The notes: generated by a model not told the origin, from the letters alone. A stretch of DNA of 17,180 nucleotides from Candidatus Aenigmatarchaeota archaeon (GCA_015521535.1 WAOA01000001.1:1-17180); one strand, 5' to 3'. Counted from the stretch's first letter, positions 5,822 through 14,000 are shown. Translations and numbers: made by a program.

Positions 5822-6984
5822 ATCTCCAACTTAACATCTCCTAATAATATTTTTCCGTCTCCGTTTACTTTGAATTCTATCGTATTGTTCCCGATGGCGA
5901 GCTCTTTAGAAGTCAGCACAATTCTATACTCTTCGCCTTCGCGCAATATTGCCTGCGGTATTATCATACGCTCATTACCCTTGGCATCGGTAATTTTTAT
6001 AGTAAGCGAGATTATGTCTCCTTCCATTTTCGCAATAGTAAATCTCAACGTAGCGTTACGCTCTTTTATAATTTCATAATCCTCTTCGGATATAGTGTAA
6101 TTAAAAATTAAAGCGGGGTAAACTTCGTAAAAGAGGATTATTTCCACATCCTTCAAAATAAATTCGGTATCCCTTCCGGCAAAAAATTCTATTTCATTCA
6201 CACCTTTTTTCAGGTTAACTTCTTCCGGCTTTAAATCTATCATAGGCGCATAATCGCGGCCGCGATAAATTTCATTCCCGTTAATTTTAACGACCAAAGA
6301 ACCGTTTCCGCTTATATCTTGCGCATACCAAAGAATCCTTATGGTTTTTATTCCTTCGAACTCATCGCCTATCAAAAACGGAAGGGTTTGCTTCTTTAGG
6401 TCTAGATAATAAACTGAAAAATTAAAAGATAGTATCCAAGTCGTCGGTGCCCATAAACGCCATGTGGAAGAACCGCAGAATATTTGCAGGGTATTCAGTG
6501 CTTTAAGAAGTGAAACATTAACCGGTATTATAATTTTCCCTCTTTGCGGATAACCGCTGTAAATTTTTTCTCCGTTTAAATAGATTTCAAATACACCATA
6601 ATAATTACTATCTATTATTCTTAATTCTATTTCAGATTTTTCTATTAACTCGGGTGATTCCAAGGAAAAATCCTTAATATAAAATTTTCTTTTTCCGAAG
6701 CCGTTGGCGATAGTAATGTTGTTTTCAGAAAATAAGGTTTTCTTACCCTTTAAAAAAGACACCCTAAGATTTTTTGCAAGGTAAATATGCTTTACTTCTG
6801 TTTTGAACGTTGGCAGTGCGTGTCCTTTTTCTCCTGATGAAGGCGTTTCTTCTTCTACAGAAGGAAATACATAAATTTTTCCGGGTGATGGAGAAGGTCC
6901 TTTATAGAATTGTGGCGATGTAAGAATAAAAAGACCTGCTAAGAGTAACAATGCAACGGCCATTATCTTTGCGAAATCCGGCAT
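5818..6984 (-). CDS. Membrane-anchored extracellular beta-repeat protein
   Basis: 388-aa protein with an N-terminal hydrophobic segment (about residues 6-24, MAVALLLLAGLFIL) that acts as signal peptide or anchor, a Pro/Ser/Glu-rich linker (about 27-55), and a beta-strand-rich remainder. Three related motifs end successive modules: LNTLQIFCGSS...FNFSVYY (about 168-200), VNEIEFFAGRD...DVEIILFYE (about 265-292) and NNTIEFKVNGD...LGDVKLEI (about 366-388). This looks like tandem jelly-roll or galactose-binding-like folds, probably outside the cell. I do not recognise a named family. It is divergent from the Pelota gene, sharing a 36-bp intergenic promoter region with it. The function is unknown, and a surface or S-layer-associated role is only inference. 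Confidence 0.75.
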   Translation of the reverse strand: MPDFAKIMAVALLLLAGLFILTSPQFYKGPSPSPGKIYVFPSVEEETPSSGEKGHALPTFKTEVKHIYLAKNLRVSFLKGKKTLFSENNITIANGFGKRKFYIKDFSLESPELIEKSEIELRIIDSNYYGVFEIYLNGEKIYSGYPQRGKIIIPVNVSLLKALNTLQIFCGSSTWRLWAPTTWILSFNFSVYYLDLKKQTLPFLIGDEFEGIKTIRILWYAQDISGNGSLVVKINGNEIYRGRDYAPMIDLKPEEVNLKKGVNEIEFFAGRDTEFILKDVEIILFYEVYPALIFNYTISEEDYEIIKERNATLRFTIAKMEGDIISLTIKITDAKGNERMIIPQAILREGEEYRIVLTSKELAIGNNTIEFKVNGDGKILLGDVKLEI

Positions 6985-7020
6985 ATATTAATTAACTTCT
7001 GAAATAAATAAAAAGGTTAT
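6985..7020. promoter_or_regulatory. Compact divergent promoter region
   Basis: Only 36 bp separate the two start codons. TATTTATTT-like sequence on the minus strand and TATATTAAT on the plus strand lie about 25-30 bp upstream of the respective starts. Both transcripts would be leaderless, and the two TBP sites are close enough to interfere. Confidence 0.45.
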
Positions 7021-8013
7021 ATGAAGATTTTTTACGACCCTAAAAACCAAAAAGTGAGAGTGAAAATAGAAACGCCGGAAGATTTGATACATCTGAAAAG
7101 ATTTATCACTCAAAACAGTTTTGTAACCGCCGAAACAATGCGTTCAAAAGAAATAATAAGAGGTGGCGAGAAAATTAAGGTAGGAAAAGAGAAAATGAGA
7201 ATAACGGTTGAAGTAGAAAAAATAGAGGTTAAGGAAAATTCGCTTAAAGTTTTAGGAAAAATAATAGAAGCGACGCGTGAAGTTTCTGGTTATCATTCGT
7301 TGGAACTTAAACCTGGTGTTACCGCGGAAATAAGAAAACATTGGAAGAAATGGGAAATTGAAAAATTGAAAAAATTGGCAAAACCGGTTGAAAAAGTACT
7401 TGCATGTGTTATGGATGAGAGAGAAACGTGGATTTACATAATAGGAGATAGAATAGAGGAAAAGGCAAGAATTCATTCACCTGCATCAAAATTTTCTGAT
7501 ACATCTTTAAAAACAAAATACTTTTCGGAAATATTCGAAACGATTAAAAATTGGGAAGGAAAAATCGTTATCGCTGGACCTGGCTTTGCTAAGGAAGATT
7601 TTTTTAACTATCTTAAGGAAAAGGGTTTCGATATGAAAAGGGTTTTTATCGACTCTGTATCGCACACAGGTATAAGCGGTGTAAACGAACTTCTAAAAAG
7701 AAGAACCTTAGATAAAATCATTAAAGAAACCAGAATCTCAGAGGAAGTCGAAACTATAGAAAAATTTTTTGAAGAAATAGCAAAAAACGGATTAGTGGTT
7801 TATGGAGAGGAAGAAGTAAAAAAAGCGCTCGAACTCGGTGCTCTGGAAAAACTTTTGATAAGTATAAAACTTATGGAGAAGTACAAAGAAATCATCGATA
7901 AAGCAGAAGAAATGAAAACAGAAATAATGTTAATAAGCGACTCGCACCCAAGCGGTGAAAAATTTTATCACTTCTGCGGTATAGGTGGGTTTTTGAGATA
8001 TAGAATTGAATAA
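7021..8013 (+). CDS. pelA: mRNA surveillance protein Pelota
   Basis: 330-aa archaeal Pelota (Dom34), the eRF1 homologue without a GGQ loop that binds stalled ribosomes with aEF1A and ABCE1 and splits them on mRNAs lacking a stop codon. The N-terminal Lsm-like domain (about residues 1-125) carries the usual family pattern: ETPEDLIHLKRFI, the basic strand MRSKEIIRGGEKIKVGKEKM and the PGVTAEI-x-K-x-W segment. A central eRF1_2-like domain (about 127-240, starting VLACVMDERETWIYII) contains ISGVNELLKR. The C-terminal eRF1_3-like domain (about 245-330) ends with ISDSHPSGEKFYHFCGIGGF and a final LRYRIE, matching the family. The length is slightly below the usual 345-360 aa. It is monocistronic and probably leaderless. 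Confidence 0.95.
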   Translation: MKIFYDPKNQKVRVKIETPEDLIHLKRFITQNSFVTAETMRSKEIIRGGEKIKVGKEKMRITVEVEKIEVKENSLKVLGKIIEATREVSGYHSLELKPGVTAEIRKHWKKWEIEKLKKLAKPVEKVLACVMDERETWIYIIGDRIEEKARIHSPASKFSDTSLKTKYFSEIFETIKNWEGKIVIAGPGFAKEDFFNYLKEKGFDMKRVFIDSVSHTGISGVNELLKRRTLDKIIKETRISEEVETIEKFFEEIAKNGLVVYGEEEVKKALELGALEKLLISIKLMEKYKEIIDKAEEMKTEIMLISDSHPSGEKFYHFCGIGGFLRYRIE

Positions 8014-8200
8014 AAAAATTACAGCTTAAAGAATCGAAAATTCTGGTAAAAAGAAAAGCAAAAGAGTTTTTAGCTGCGCACGGATTGTTGAAAAAACTTT
8101 TGTTCTAATGTTGCATTTTGGTAAATTGATTTTACAGAATGCGTAAAAACTTAAAAGGAATGCGTGTTTCGACCGAAGTTTACGTGCTTGAACAATTGAA

Positions 8201-8689
8201 CTAAACAGAACTGTGAAAACTCTTTCTTGCGATAACAACAAAGTCCCACTCTTTTTCTGTTTTTATCAAAAATTCTTCCACTATTTCAAGGTCTTTCAAA
8301 AAACTTTTCAAGTATTTCTTTTTTTCTTCTAAATTATGTTCGTTACAAAAAATCGAGACCACTAATTTACCGTGTTTTTTCAAAACTCTTATCATTTCGC
8401 CTGCATTTTTTAGAAGATGAATTGTATCTATACAGAAAACCCAATCGAAAACATTTGATTTGAACGGAATAGCATTACCAGAACCTTTGACTCTTTTACC
8501 TTTAATTCCTTTAAGGTAATCTTCGTTCACATCGAGAGCGATAGTATTTAAATATTTTTCCAGTACTCCAGGTCCGCATCCTACATCTAAAATCAATCCA
8601 TTTGGATTTAATTTACTGAGAATTACTTTTATTTTCTTTTCCTGGGTGGCGAGCATCCATTTTTCATAAATTTTCTTGCATATAGCCAT
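8201..8689 (-). CDS. Class I SAM-dependent methyltransferase (small)
   Basis: 162-aa Rossmann-fold methyltransferase of the Methyltransf_11 type. Motif I LILDVGCGPG (about residues 33-42) binds the SAM methionine part. Motif II TIALDVN (about 50-56) has the acidic residue for the ribose, FDWVFCIDTIHLL (about 83-95) is motif IV, and VLKKHGKLVVSIF is motif V/post-I. At 162 aa it is a minimal catalytic domain without a substrate-recognition extension, so the substrate cannot be predicted. It starts 37 bp from the divergent 145-aa gene. An ATG leaderless start is assumed. Confidence 0.85.
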   Translation of the reverse strand: MAICKKIYEKWMLATQEKKIKVILSKLNPNGLILDVGCGPGVLEKYLNTIALDVNEDYLKGIKGKRVKGSGNAIPFKSNVFDWVFCIDTIHLLKNAGEMIRVLKKHGKLVVSIFCNEHNLEEKKKYLKSFLKDLEIVEEFLIKTEKEWDFVVIARKSFHSSV

Positions 8690-8726
8690 GAAATTTTATT
8701 AACCTTTTATTAATTATATTAACCTT
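8690..8726. promoter_or_regulatory. Divergent AT-rich promoter with repeated TATTAACCTT
   Basis: The 37-bp gap contains two related direct repeats ending in ATTAACCTT (ending near 8707 and 8727), separated by TATTAATTATATT, which can serve as TATA sequence for either strand. The repeats could be regulator sites or a by-product of AT richness. Confidence 0.35.
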
Positions 8727-9164
8727 ATGAAGTACGAAGATTTCAGGAAAAAATATCCAAAAATTCCAACATTGAAATGGCTTAAGAAAAATTTCGGAAT
8801 AGAAGGGAATAGCGTTGAAGACGTGCTGAAAGGTGTGGATGAAAAACTCAAAAAAGTTTTAGATTATTTAGAAAGCCTCATTCTTGGCGAGTCTTATAAA
8901 ACGTTCATTGAACGTTCTTTCCTTTCAGAAAAAGACAAAAAAATAGTTTCCAAACTTTATAGGGAGATGCAAATATTGTTCAATGAAGAGTTTCTCTTCA
9001 GTATAGAAATGAGCGAAAAAAAGAAAGCGATGTGGTTGGAAAAGATTAAAAATTTCTGGGAAGATGCGAAAGACGAGATAACTAAAATTATAGAAAAAAC
9101 CATTGAAGGCTGGAAAAGAAGAAAGGAAAGGATAGAAAGAAAAGAAACAGGATATCATTGGTAA
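8727..9164 (+). CDS. Hypothetical charged helical protein
   Basis: 145-aa protein with very high Lys/Glu content, Trp-containing helices and no hydrophobic segment. Residues about 28-50 (NSVEDVLKGVDEKLKKVLDYLESL) and about 92-140 (KKKAMWLEKIKNFWEDAKDE and onward) look like amphipathic or coiled-coil helices. The opening KYEDFRKKYPKIPTLKWLKKNF resembles a short helical cap. I recognise no family and no catalytic motif. It is probably cytoplasmic. It diverges from the methyltransferase gene and converges on the tRNA gene, whose 3' end is 20 bp from its stop codon, so antisense overlap of the transcripts is likely. Confidence 0.7.
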   Translation: MKYEDFRKKYPKIPTLKWLKKNFGIEGNSVEDVLKGVDEKLKKVLDYLESLILGESYKTFIERSFLSEKDKKIVSKLYREMQILFNEEFLFSIEMSEKKKAMWLEKIKNFWEDAKDEITKIIEKTIEGWKRRKERIERKETGYHW

Positions 9165-9200
9165 TTTGTTTTATTTCTGAAATTGGTGGACCCGCCGGGA

Positions 9201-9318
9201 GTTTCTACTTTTTGGCACGGATGGGTTGACACAATGGGTAGTTGGGAAAATAATTAATCTTTATTCTCATATAGCCAACTACCCATTGTGTTGATAAGGG
9301 CGGGGAAGGCGCCCTTAT
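9201..9318 (-). other. tRNA intron 2 (T-loop), about 118 nt
   Basis: It interrupts the T-loop between TTCAAA and T. A splice point one base earlier or later would give TTCAACT instead. A relaxed bulge-helix-bulge fits: TTCA against AGAA (9206-9203) with three pairs and one A-A mismatch, and bulges AAA and ACT. The intron starts with the same 25-nt hairpin as intron 1, followed by a 17-bp palindrome with a 29-nt loop. T-loop introns are known mainly from Thermoproteales. Confidence 0.7.
9229..9291 (-). repeat. 17-bp palindrome inside intron 2
   Basis: Arms 9229-9245 (ACACAATGGGTAGTTGG) and 9275-9291 (CCAACTACCCATTGTGT) are perfectly complementary, with an AT-rich 29-nt loop. It lies between the repeated hairpin and the 3' splice region. 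Confidence 0.85.
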
Positions 9319-9319
9319 T
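9293..9319 (-). repeat. Hairpin repeat copy 2 (in intron 2)
   Basis: 27 nt identical to 9360-9386, in the same orientation and with the same placement against the 5' splice site. The two copies are 67 bp apart. Confidence 0.9.
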
Positions 9320-9340
9320 TTGAACCCGGGACCTCTGCCT

Positions 9341-9385
9341 CTTCGGTTTTTGACCGCGCGATAAGGGCGGGGAAGGCGCCCTTAT
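9341..9385 (-). other. tRNA intron 1 (canonical 37/38), 45 nt
   Basis: A bulge-helix-bulge can be drawn. The anticodon stem is followed by a 4-bp core TCGG (9391-9388) with CCGA (9346-9343), a 3-nt bulge CAA on the 5' side and a 3-nt bulge AGA on the 3' side. Cleavage after the second base of each bulge gives the 37/38 junction and a 7-nt loop. The intron opens with the 25-nt perfect hairpin. Its 3' part, CGGT (9356-9353) with ACCG (9347-9344), can form a competing hairpin that would disrupt the core helix. Confidence 0.75.
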
Positions 9386-9386
9386 T
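9360..9386 (-). repeat. Hairpin repeat copy 1 (in intron 1)
   Basis: 27 nt identical to 9293-9319. The core 9361-9385 is a perfect 9-bp stem, ATAAGGGCG with CGCCCTTAT, around the loop CCTTCCC. It begins at the first base of the intron. Confidence 0.9.
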
Positions 9387-9406
9387 GCCGAGGCAGCGTG
9401 CTTCCG

Positions 9407-10339
9407 CTACACCACGGGCCCGTGATCATGATTTTCCTTCACTTTTCTTACCAATTCAATTAATTCTTCTCCTCTAAATATTTTATCTGTACTCGCACCT
9501 GCCGCGTTTACGTGGCCTCCACCGTTTAAGGCTTTAGCAATATCAAGAACATTCATGCCAGTATGACTTCTTAATTCAACTTTTGTAATTATATTATTTT
9601 TAATTGCTCTATGAACCAAAACCCCTATTATATCGAAAGGTGCCTTAGGATGCTCAAAAAGTTTGTTGGTTATAAAATATACCGGTAAGAACTTCGTAGA
9701 TTCGAAAACCGCTATCTTCATTCCGTTTACTTCTTCAACCTTTAATTTTTCAATAAGTTTTTCAGAGTTGATTTCCAACCATTTCTTGTATTCTTCTATT
9801 AGTTTCACGTTGTTTTCATCGATTTCTAATGCCGAAATTCCCTTAAATGCCAAAGAGATAGAAATGCCTCTTAGTTTTACGCCCAATAAAGGAGATTGAG
9901 CGTACTTCCATTTTACCGCGCTTATTAAATCCCTGAGAAATTCGGCACTATCGCTATTAACGTTATTCGTGTCTATTTCATTCGCTATTTTCACAATTTC
10001 AGAATCAACTTTAAAGTACTCTGCAGCAACCTGAGTTGCAGAAGGATAAGGTTTAATAATCTTCGCTACATTCTCGAAACTCTCTTTCACTTCCCATGAA
10101 TGGTGATCAATCCACGTTACTTTTTTCCATGCCGATGCTATGCGCACAGTTTCTCGCGAGCCTGAAAGATCGAAAATAAATAGTTCGTTCAATTCTCTTT
10201 TTATCATTGTTTTACATAAAGTATCTTTAAGAGATACCGGTGAAGTAAAAAACACTGGCAACCTGGATGTGTTTAGCGAAGTATAGAGTATTGCAACGCA
10301 GCATACGCCATCTGCATCTCCATGCGAAATAACTACCAT
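9407..10339 (-). CDS. DHH-DHHA1 family phosphoesterase
   Basis: 310-aa protein of the DHH superfamily, which includes RecJ-like exonucleases and NrnA-type nanoRNases that hydrolyse phosphodiester bonds with Mn2+. The DHH domain shows HGDADG (about residues 6-11), IFDLS (about 55-59) with the metal-binding Asp, and WIDHHSW (about 76-82). The C-terminal DHHA1 substrate-binding domain has ELRSHTGMNVLDIAKALNGG and the signature GGGHVNAAGAS (about 275-285). It lacks OB-fold extensions, so its size fits an oligonucleotide phosphatase or archaeal RecJ-like protein; the exact substrate is unclear. Its last codons GGG CCC GTG GTG TAG are also the first 15 nt of the tRNA-Ala gene on the same strand. 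Confidence 0.9.
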   Translation of the reverse strand: MVVISHGDADGVCCVAILYTSLNTSRLPVFFTSPVSLKDTLCKTMIKRELNELFIFDLSGSRETVRIASAWKKVTWIDHHSWEVKESFENVAKIIKPYPSATQVAAEYFKVDSEIVKIANEIDTNNVNSDSAEFLRDLISAVKWKYAQSPLLGVKLRGISISLAFKGISALEIDENNVKLIEEYKKWLEINSEKLIEKLKVEEVNGMKIAVFESTKFLPVYFITNKLFEHPKAPFDIIGVLVHRAIKNNIITKVELRSHTGMNVLDIAKALNGGGHVNAAGASTDKIFRGEELIELVRKVKENHDHGPVV

Positions 10340-10355
10340 ATACCGTTTAACGCAT

Positions 10356-10375
10356 TCAAATTTTTTAAAATTTGA
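10356..10375 (-). promoter_or_regulatory. 20-bp perfect palindrome at the DHH gene promoter
   Basis: TCAAATTTT and AAAATTTGA are perfect 9-bp arms with TT between them. The centre lies 26-27 bp before ATG 10339, where the TATA box belongs. It is AT-rich, so part of the symmetry may be chance. Confidence 0.45.
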
Positions 10376-10516
10376 TTCTGCTCCCGTAACCGCGAATTAA
10401 GCCGAAGTACGCTGAGAAAAGCGAAACCCTCGCTCGTAGTTAAGCGCGCGCAAATAAAAGTACATTCACAGTTATTTCTCCGTAGAATTTTTAAAGAATA
10501 AAAAACTATTCTTATT

Positions 10517-10915
10517 ATGCTTTATGACGAGATTCGCATAAAAACAGAACCTGGTAAGTTTTACAATATAACTGCAAAGGTAGAAGAAGTCGTGAAAAAA
10601 TTCGGTGTAAAAGAAGGTTTATGCATTATCCACAACCCGAGTACAACTTCTTTTGTTTTTCTTCAGGAAGATTGTGAACTGTTGAAAAAGGATATGGAGA
10701 AATTATTTGAAAGGATAGCGCCTAGAAATAAAATATATACACATCCAGATAATGCACATTCACATTTATTGGCAAGTGTATTTTCTTCTTCAACTGTAAT
10801 TCCTATTGTAGAGAGGGAACTCTCGCTGGGTACGTGGCAAGAAATACTTTTTTACGAAGGTGATACGAGAAACAGGGAAAGAAGAATAAAGGTTGTTATT
10901 TGTCCTTTAGAATGA
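10517..10915 (+). CDS. yjbQ: YjbQ/UPF0047 family protein (secondary thiamine-phosphate synthase-like)
   Basis: 132-aa single-domain protein of the UPF0047/YjbQ family, small trimeric beta-sandwich enzymes with a metal site. Weak thiamine-phosphate synthase activity has been assigned to the E. coli member; the physiological role is uncertain. The family signatures are present: GLCIIHNPSTTSFVFLQED (about residues 34-52), NAHSHLLASVFSSS with the conserved Asn and His ligands (about 80-93), and the late ELSLGTWQEILFYEGDTRNR (about 102-121). The length is normal. ATG 10517 is consistent with AT-rich promoter sequence at about 10485-10500. It is a single gene between the divergent DHH gene and the convergent surface-protein operon. 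Confidence 0.93.
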   Translation: MLYDEIRIKTEPGKFYNITAKVEEVVKKFGVKEGLCIIHNPSTTSFVFLQEDCELLKKDMEKLFERIAPRNKIYTHPDNAHSHLLASVFSSSTVIPIVERELSLGTWQEILFYEGDTRNRERRIKVVICPLE

Positions 10916-10996
10916 GATTCTGGCTAGAGTATAGCTAATTAAACTAACCGCGAGAAGTAAGCAACTTGCGCATGTGTTTTTTGTACAGAAAAGCAC

Positions 10997-11030
10997 GCTC
11001 GTATTTAATTCTTTTTTCAACCTTCCTTGA
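10997..11030 (+). terminator. T-rich end after the YjbQ gene
   Basis: The plus strand reads TATTTAATTCTTTTTTC around 11009-11029, a T-rich tract of the kind that ends archaeal transcription, preceded by an imperfect hairpin sequence (GTGTTTT...AAAAGCAC, 10975-10995). The convergent operon ends at 11063. Confidence 0.35.
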
Positions 11031-11062
11031 CGCTCTCATCTGGGCAGGGCTTAGAATAAATT

Positions 11063-14000
11063 TTAAGTTTCTATAAGCGTTTCCGCATATCCTCTTTCTG
11101 TAACAACGCCCACTTTGTAAACATCGTTTGGTCTTAAAGTAACGTTCATGGTTATTTCAAATCTTCCGTTAGAGTCGGAGACAGTCGAGTTCGTATATAA
11201 CCAGGGTGCATCTTGAGTACAATATTCAACATCCTTTTCGCATATATAAGCGTATACAGGTGTATTCGGAACCGGATTAGAATAAGAATCGAACATACTC
11301 GCATCTATTACAATCGTATAAAACGGCGGTAAAACATTTATGACTGCAATATCTGATGCGAAAGAACCTGTTGCAGTAACGTTTACTATCACTTTTTCCT
11401 TTGCATTTGGGACTTTTATTTTCAGGGTATAAGTCTTTTCTTCATAAGGCTGAAGAGTTTCTATTAAACTATGCCTACCTCTCATCACATCTTTCCCTTC
11501 TTCCGATGTATATTCTATTACAGAAGTATTCCATTCTTCTTTTCTTTGAGCACCATCTTTTTCAGAGTATTCATATAATTCTGGGTCGTGGATCGTTATT
11601 GTATACGGATATTGAATGTTGTTAAAAACCCTTACCGTAAATGTTACTTCGCTTCCTATACTTGCGTTAACTTCTTTTGGTGTAATAAAAATGGAAAACG
11701 GCCTGGCAATACACATATTTATCCATTCCTTAGTTCCTGCCATTTTTATTGGCATTCCGGAAGCATCGCAAATTTCGTCTTCTTTCGGAGTAACACCTGG
11801 TGCGCAACATCTAACCTTACACACTCCGCCGCCTTCACAGTCTATTCCGCGTGATGAATCGCAGTAAGCACCTGTTCTTGCTTTCACATCCGATAGCGAA
11901 GGATTTGCACAGTACTGATAAGCGTTGGCATCATAACACGATGCATCTCCGCATATTTCTACTTGTGGATTTTTACCGTAAGGATTCAAACCTATAGCGG
12001 TGCATTTTATAGCCTTGGCGGGACTACCGGTTATTATTTCGCCTTTTATATAAGGAGGTGATTCTTTTACAAAAGAAGCCTGCGTACACTTAGCGACCTT
12101 TCCATCGCTTCGCCACTCATTTCCGTTGTATTCTCCAACATCACCGAGATTTATCAAAGTGTTATCACAGCATAGGTTTTCTTTTGAAGATGCGCATTCA
12201 TCGTTACAAACCATATCATTCGGCGGTGCACAGCATCCACCGCCATATGCGCAAATAGTTCCGATAGGACAGAATCTATTTGTTATTTGAGGTGAATATA
12301 TTTTATCCTTGTATTCATCGCAATTCCCGTTGCAGGAAAATATTTTTTCGGTATCTCTACTCCACCACCATCCACCGCTACACTTTGATGCTATTACTCT
12401 GTATCTACATACTCCACTTCTGCATTCATATGTTTTTTTATTAAGACAATTAATTATATAATTACAGTTTTGATACTTAGGATTACATCCCTTATAGTTA
12501 AGATAATATTCTATATTCGACTTAGGTGTTTCTCCCCACAGACCACATGCTTTAAATCCTTCTGGACCATAGTAGTAGTTACCTCCTCCAAAGAAAAAGC
12601 CCCAGTATCCGTAATAAGAATAACGCTCTACTTTAAAGAATCTATTAGTTCCGCACGCAACTCCTTTCAAATCAACAGGACAGGTTATTTTATAGGAATT
12701 ATCTGCTGTTTTTTTGCAAGTACAACCAGGTGGAAGTCTTGAGGGACAATTTGTGTTACCTCCGAGTTTTATATACAGTCTTTCACACCATCCAACCGGA
12801 TTTATTCTGGTATATATTCTGAAATTGATTTCTTCATAATCCCTTATAGGTGGTTCTAATTGAACTTTGTCGATATATCCATAGGATTTACATACGCTCA
12901 GTCTACAATCCCAACCTATTAATTTCCACAATAAAGTATGAGTTCCAGGTGCAAGAAGGAATTCTTTTTTATTCCAACCTCCTCCTGTCAAGGCAACTTG
13001 GTTTCCGTCAATATAAAATCTCAAATTTGCTCTATAGAAATTTCTATATTCTTCAGCGTCTGGATCATAACCTCCATTTTCATACTTCCAGAAAAATGTG
13101 AGTTTTTTCTCTGTAGTAAGCGTTACCGTAGTCTTTATATAAGATTCCGCCCAGTTGCAATTTGTTGTTATAGTAGACCTTAAAGAATATTTTCCTTCGT
13201 ATTTTTTCCCATTATACTGTCCCCATGAACAACATGAACGCCAATCACAATCACTACCTCCTTCTCTTCGACCACCGGTCTCCCAACCTTGTGGAAATCC
13301 ATATTCAAAGCTCTGTACCTGGGCATCTACAGGCGCGAATTTAACCAAGCCATCATCCCACCACTCGCCCTTTACTCCATCTCCATCGAGATCTGTGTCT
13401 AGATCTGTAAACGATATCCATGGATAAATTCCTTCATTCTCATAAATTTTAACATCTTCCCAATATGATGCATTGACCCAGCATTCAAATGTTAATGTTT
13501 CACCAGGAGTGAAAATACCGTTGTTATCAGGATCTATAATTTTACAACCTCCGTTTCCGATATCACTTCCTGACTTTCCGTTTTTATACCAAACCTTTAC
13601 CGAGTTTTCCTTCAAACTCCATAAAGAAGGTGAAAATTGATAATTTCCTTCTGGTATTTTTATTTTTGCAAATTCTATGGTAAGGACTAATCTATTCAAG
13701 TATTTTGAAATTGATTGATTATTTGAAATCGTACCTCTAATTTTTATATTTTGTGTGGGAAGAACAAATACATCGCCAGAATCAACATATTTGTTTCTTG
13801 CGGTATCAAAGACTTTAAAGTTCATTGTATATGGTTCAGGGATATCTACTTGAATGGAATCTACAAAGGATTTTACATTTACTCCCCAATATGAACACCG
13901 TGAAGAACACCATTTTAATGTATGCGTGCCTTTTGAAATAGTGAAAATCTTTTTCTTCCATCCATCAGGACCTTGAATAGTTTCTATTGATTTATCAACG

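Larger units (their letters stand above)
9184..9421 (-). tRNA. tRNA-Ala(GGC) with two introns, CCA encoded
   Basis: All elements of a complete tRNA can be read on the minus strand from 9421. The acceptor is GGGCCCG paired with CGGGTCC (9194-9188), including the G3-U70 pair that identifies alanine tRNAs, A73 at 9187 and genomic CCA at 9186-9184. The D-arm is GTGT/GCAC with loop AGCGGAA. The anticodon stem is CTGCC/GGCAG, the loop after splicing is TCGGCAA with anticodon GGC at 9389-9387, the variable loop is AGGTC, and the T-stem is CCGGG/CCCGG. Removing 45 nt at 37/38 and 118 nt in the T-loop leaves exactly 72 nt plus CCA. U8-A14, G15-C48, G18-G19 and TTC-A-A are all in place. Position 33 is C instead of the near-universal U. 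The first 15 nt overlap the end of the DHH gene. Confidence 0.88.

Noticed and set aside
5652..5834. 60-aa plus-strand open frame after the small membrane gene
   Set aside because: No SD or promoter, it spans the hairpin and inverted-repeat element, and its composition is not protein-like.
8026..8241. 71-aa minus-strand open frame between Pelota and the methyltransferase
   Set aside because: It overlaps the methyltransferase C-terminus, has no family motif, and starts without SD or TATA. I see nothing convincing in 8014-8200.
9293..9386. The two identical hairpins as a CRISPR array or as terminators
   Set aside because: There are only two units, each perfectly placed at a tRNA splice junction, and the flanking sequence folds into one tRNA. 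The intron explanation accounts for both.
12470..13427. Several 80-90-aa plus-strand open frames opposite the large surface protein
   Set aside because: They are antisense shadows of a well-supported long coding region and have no translation signals.
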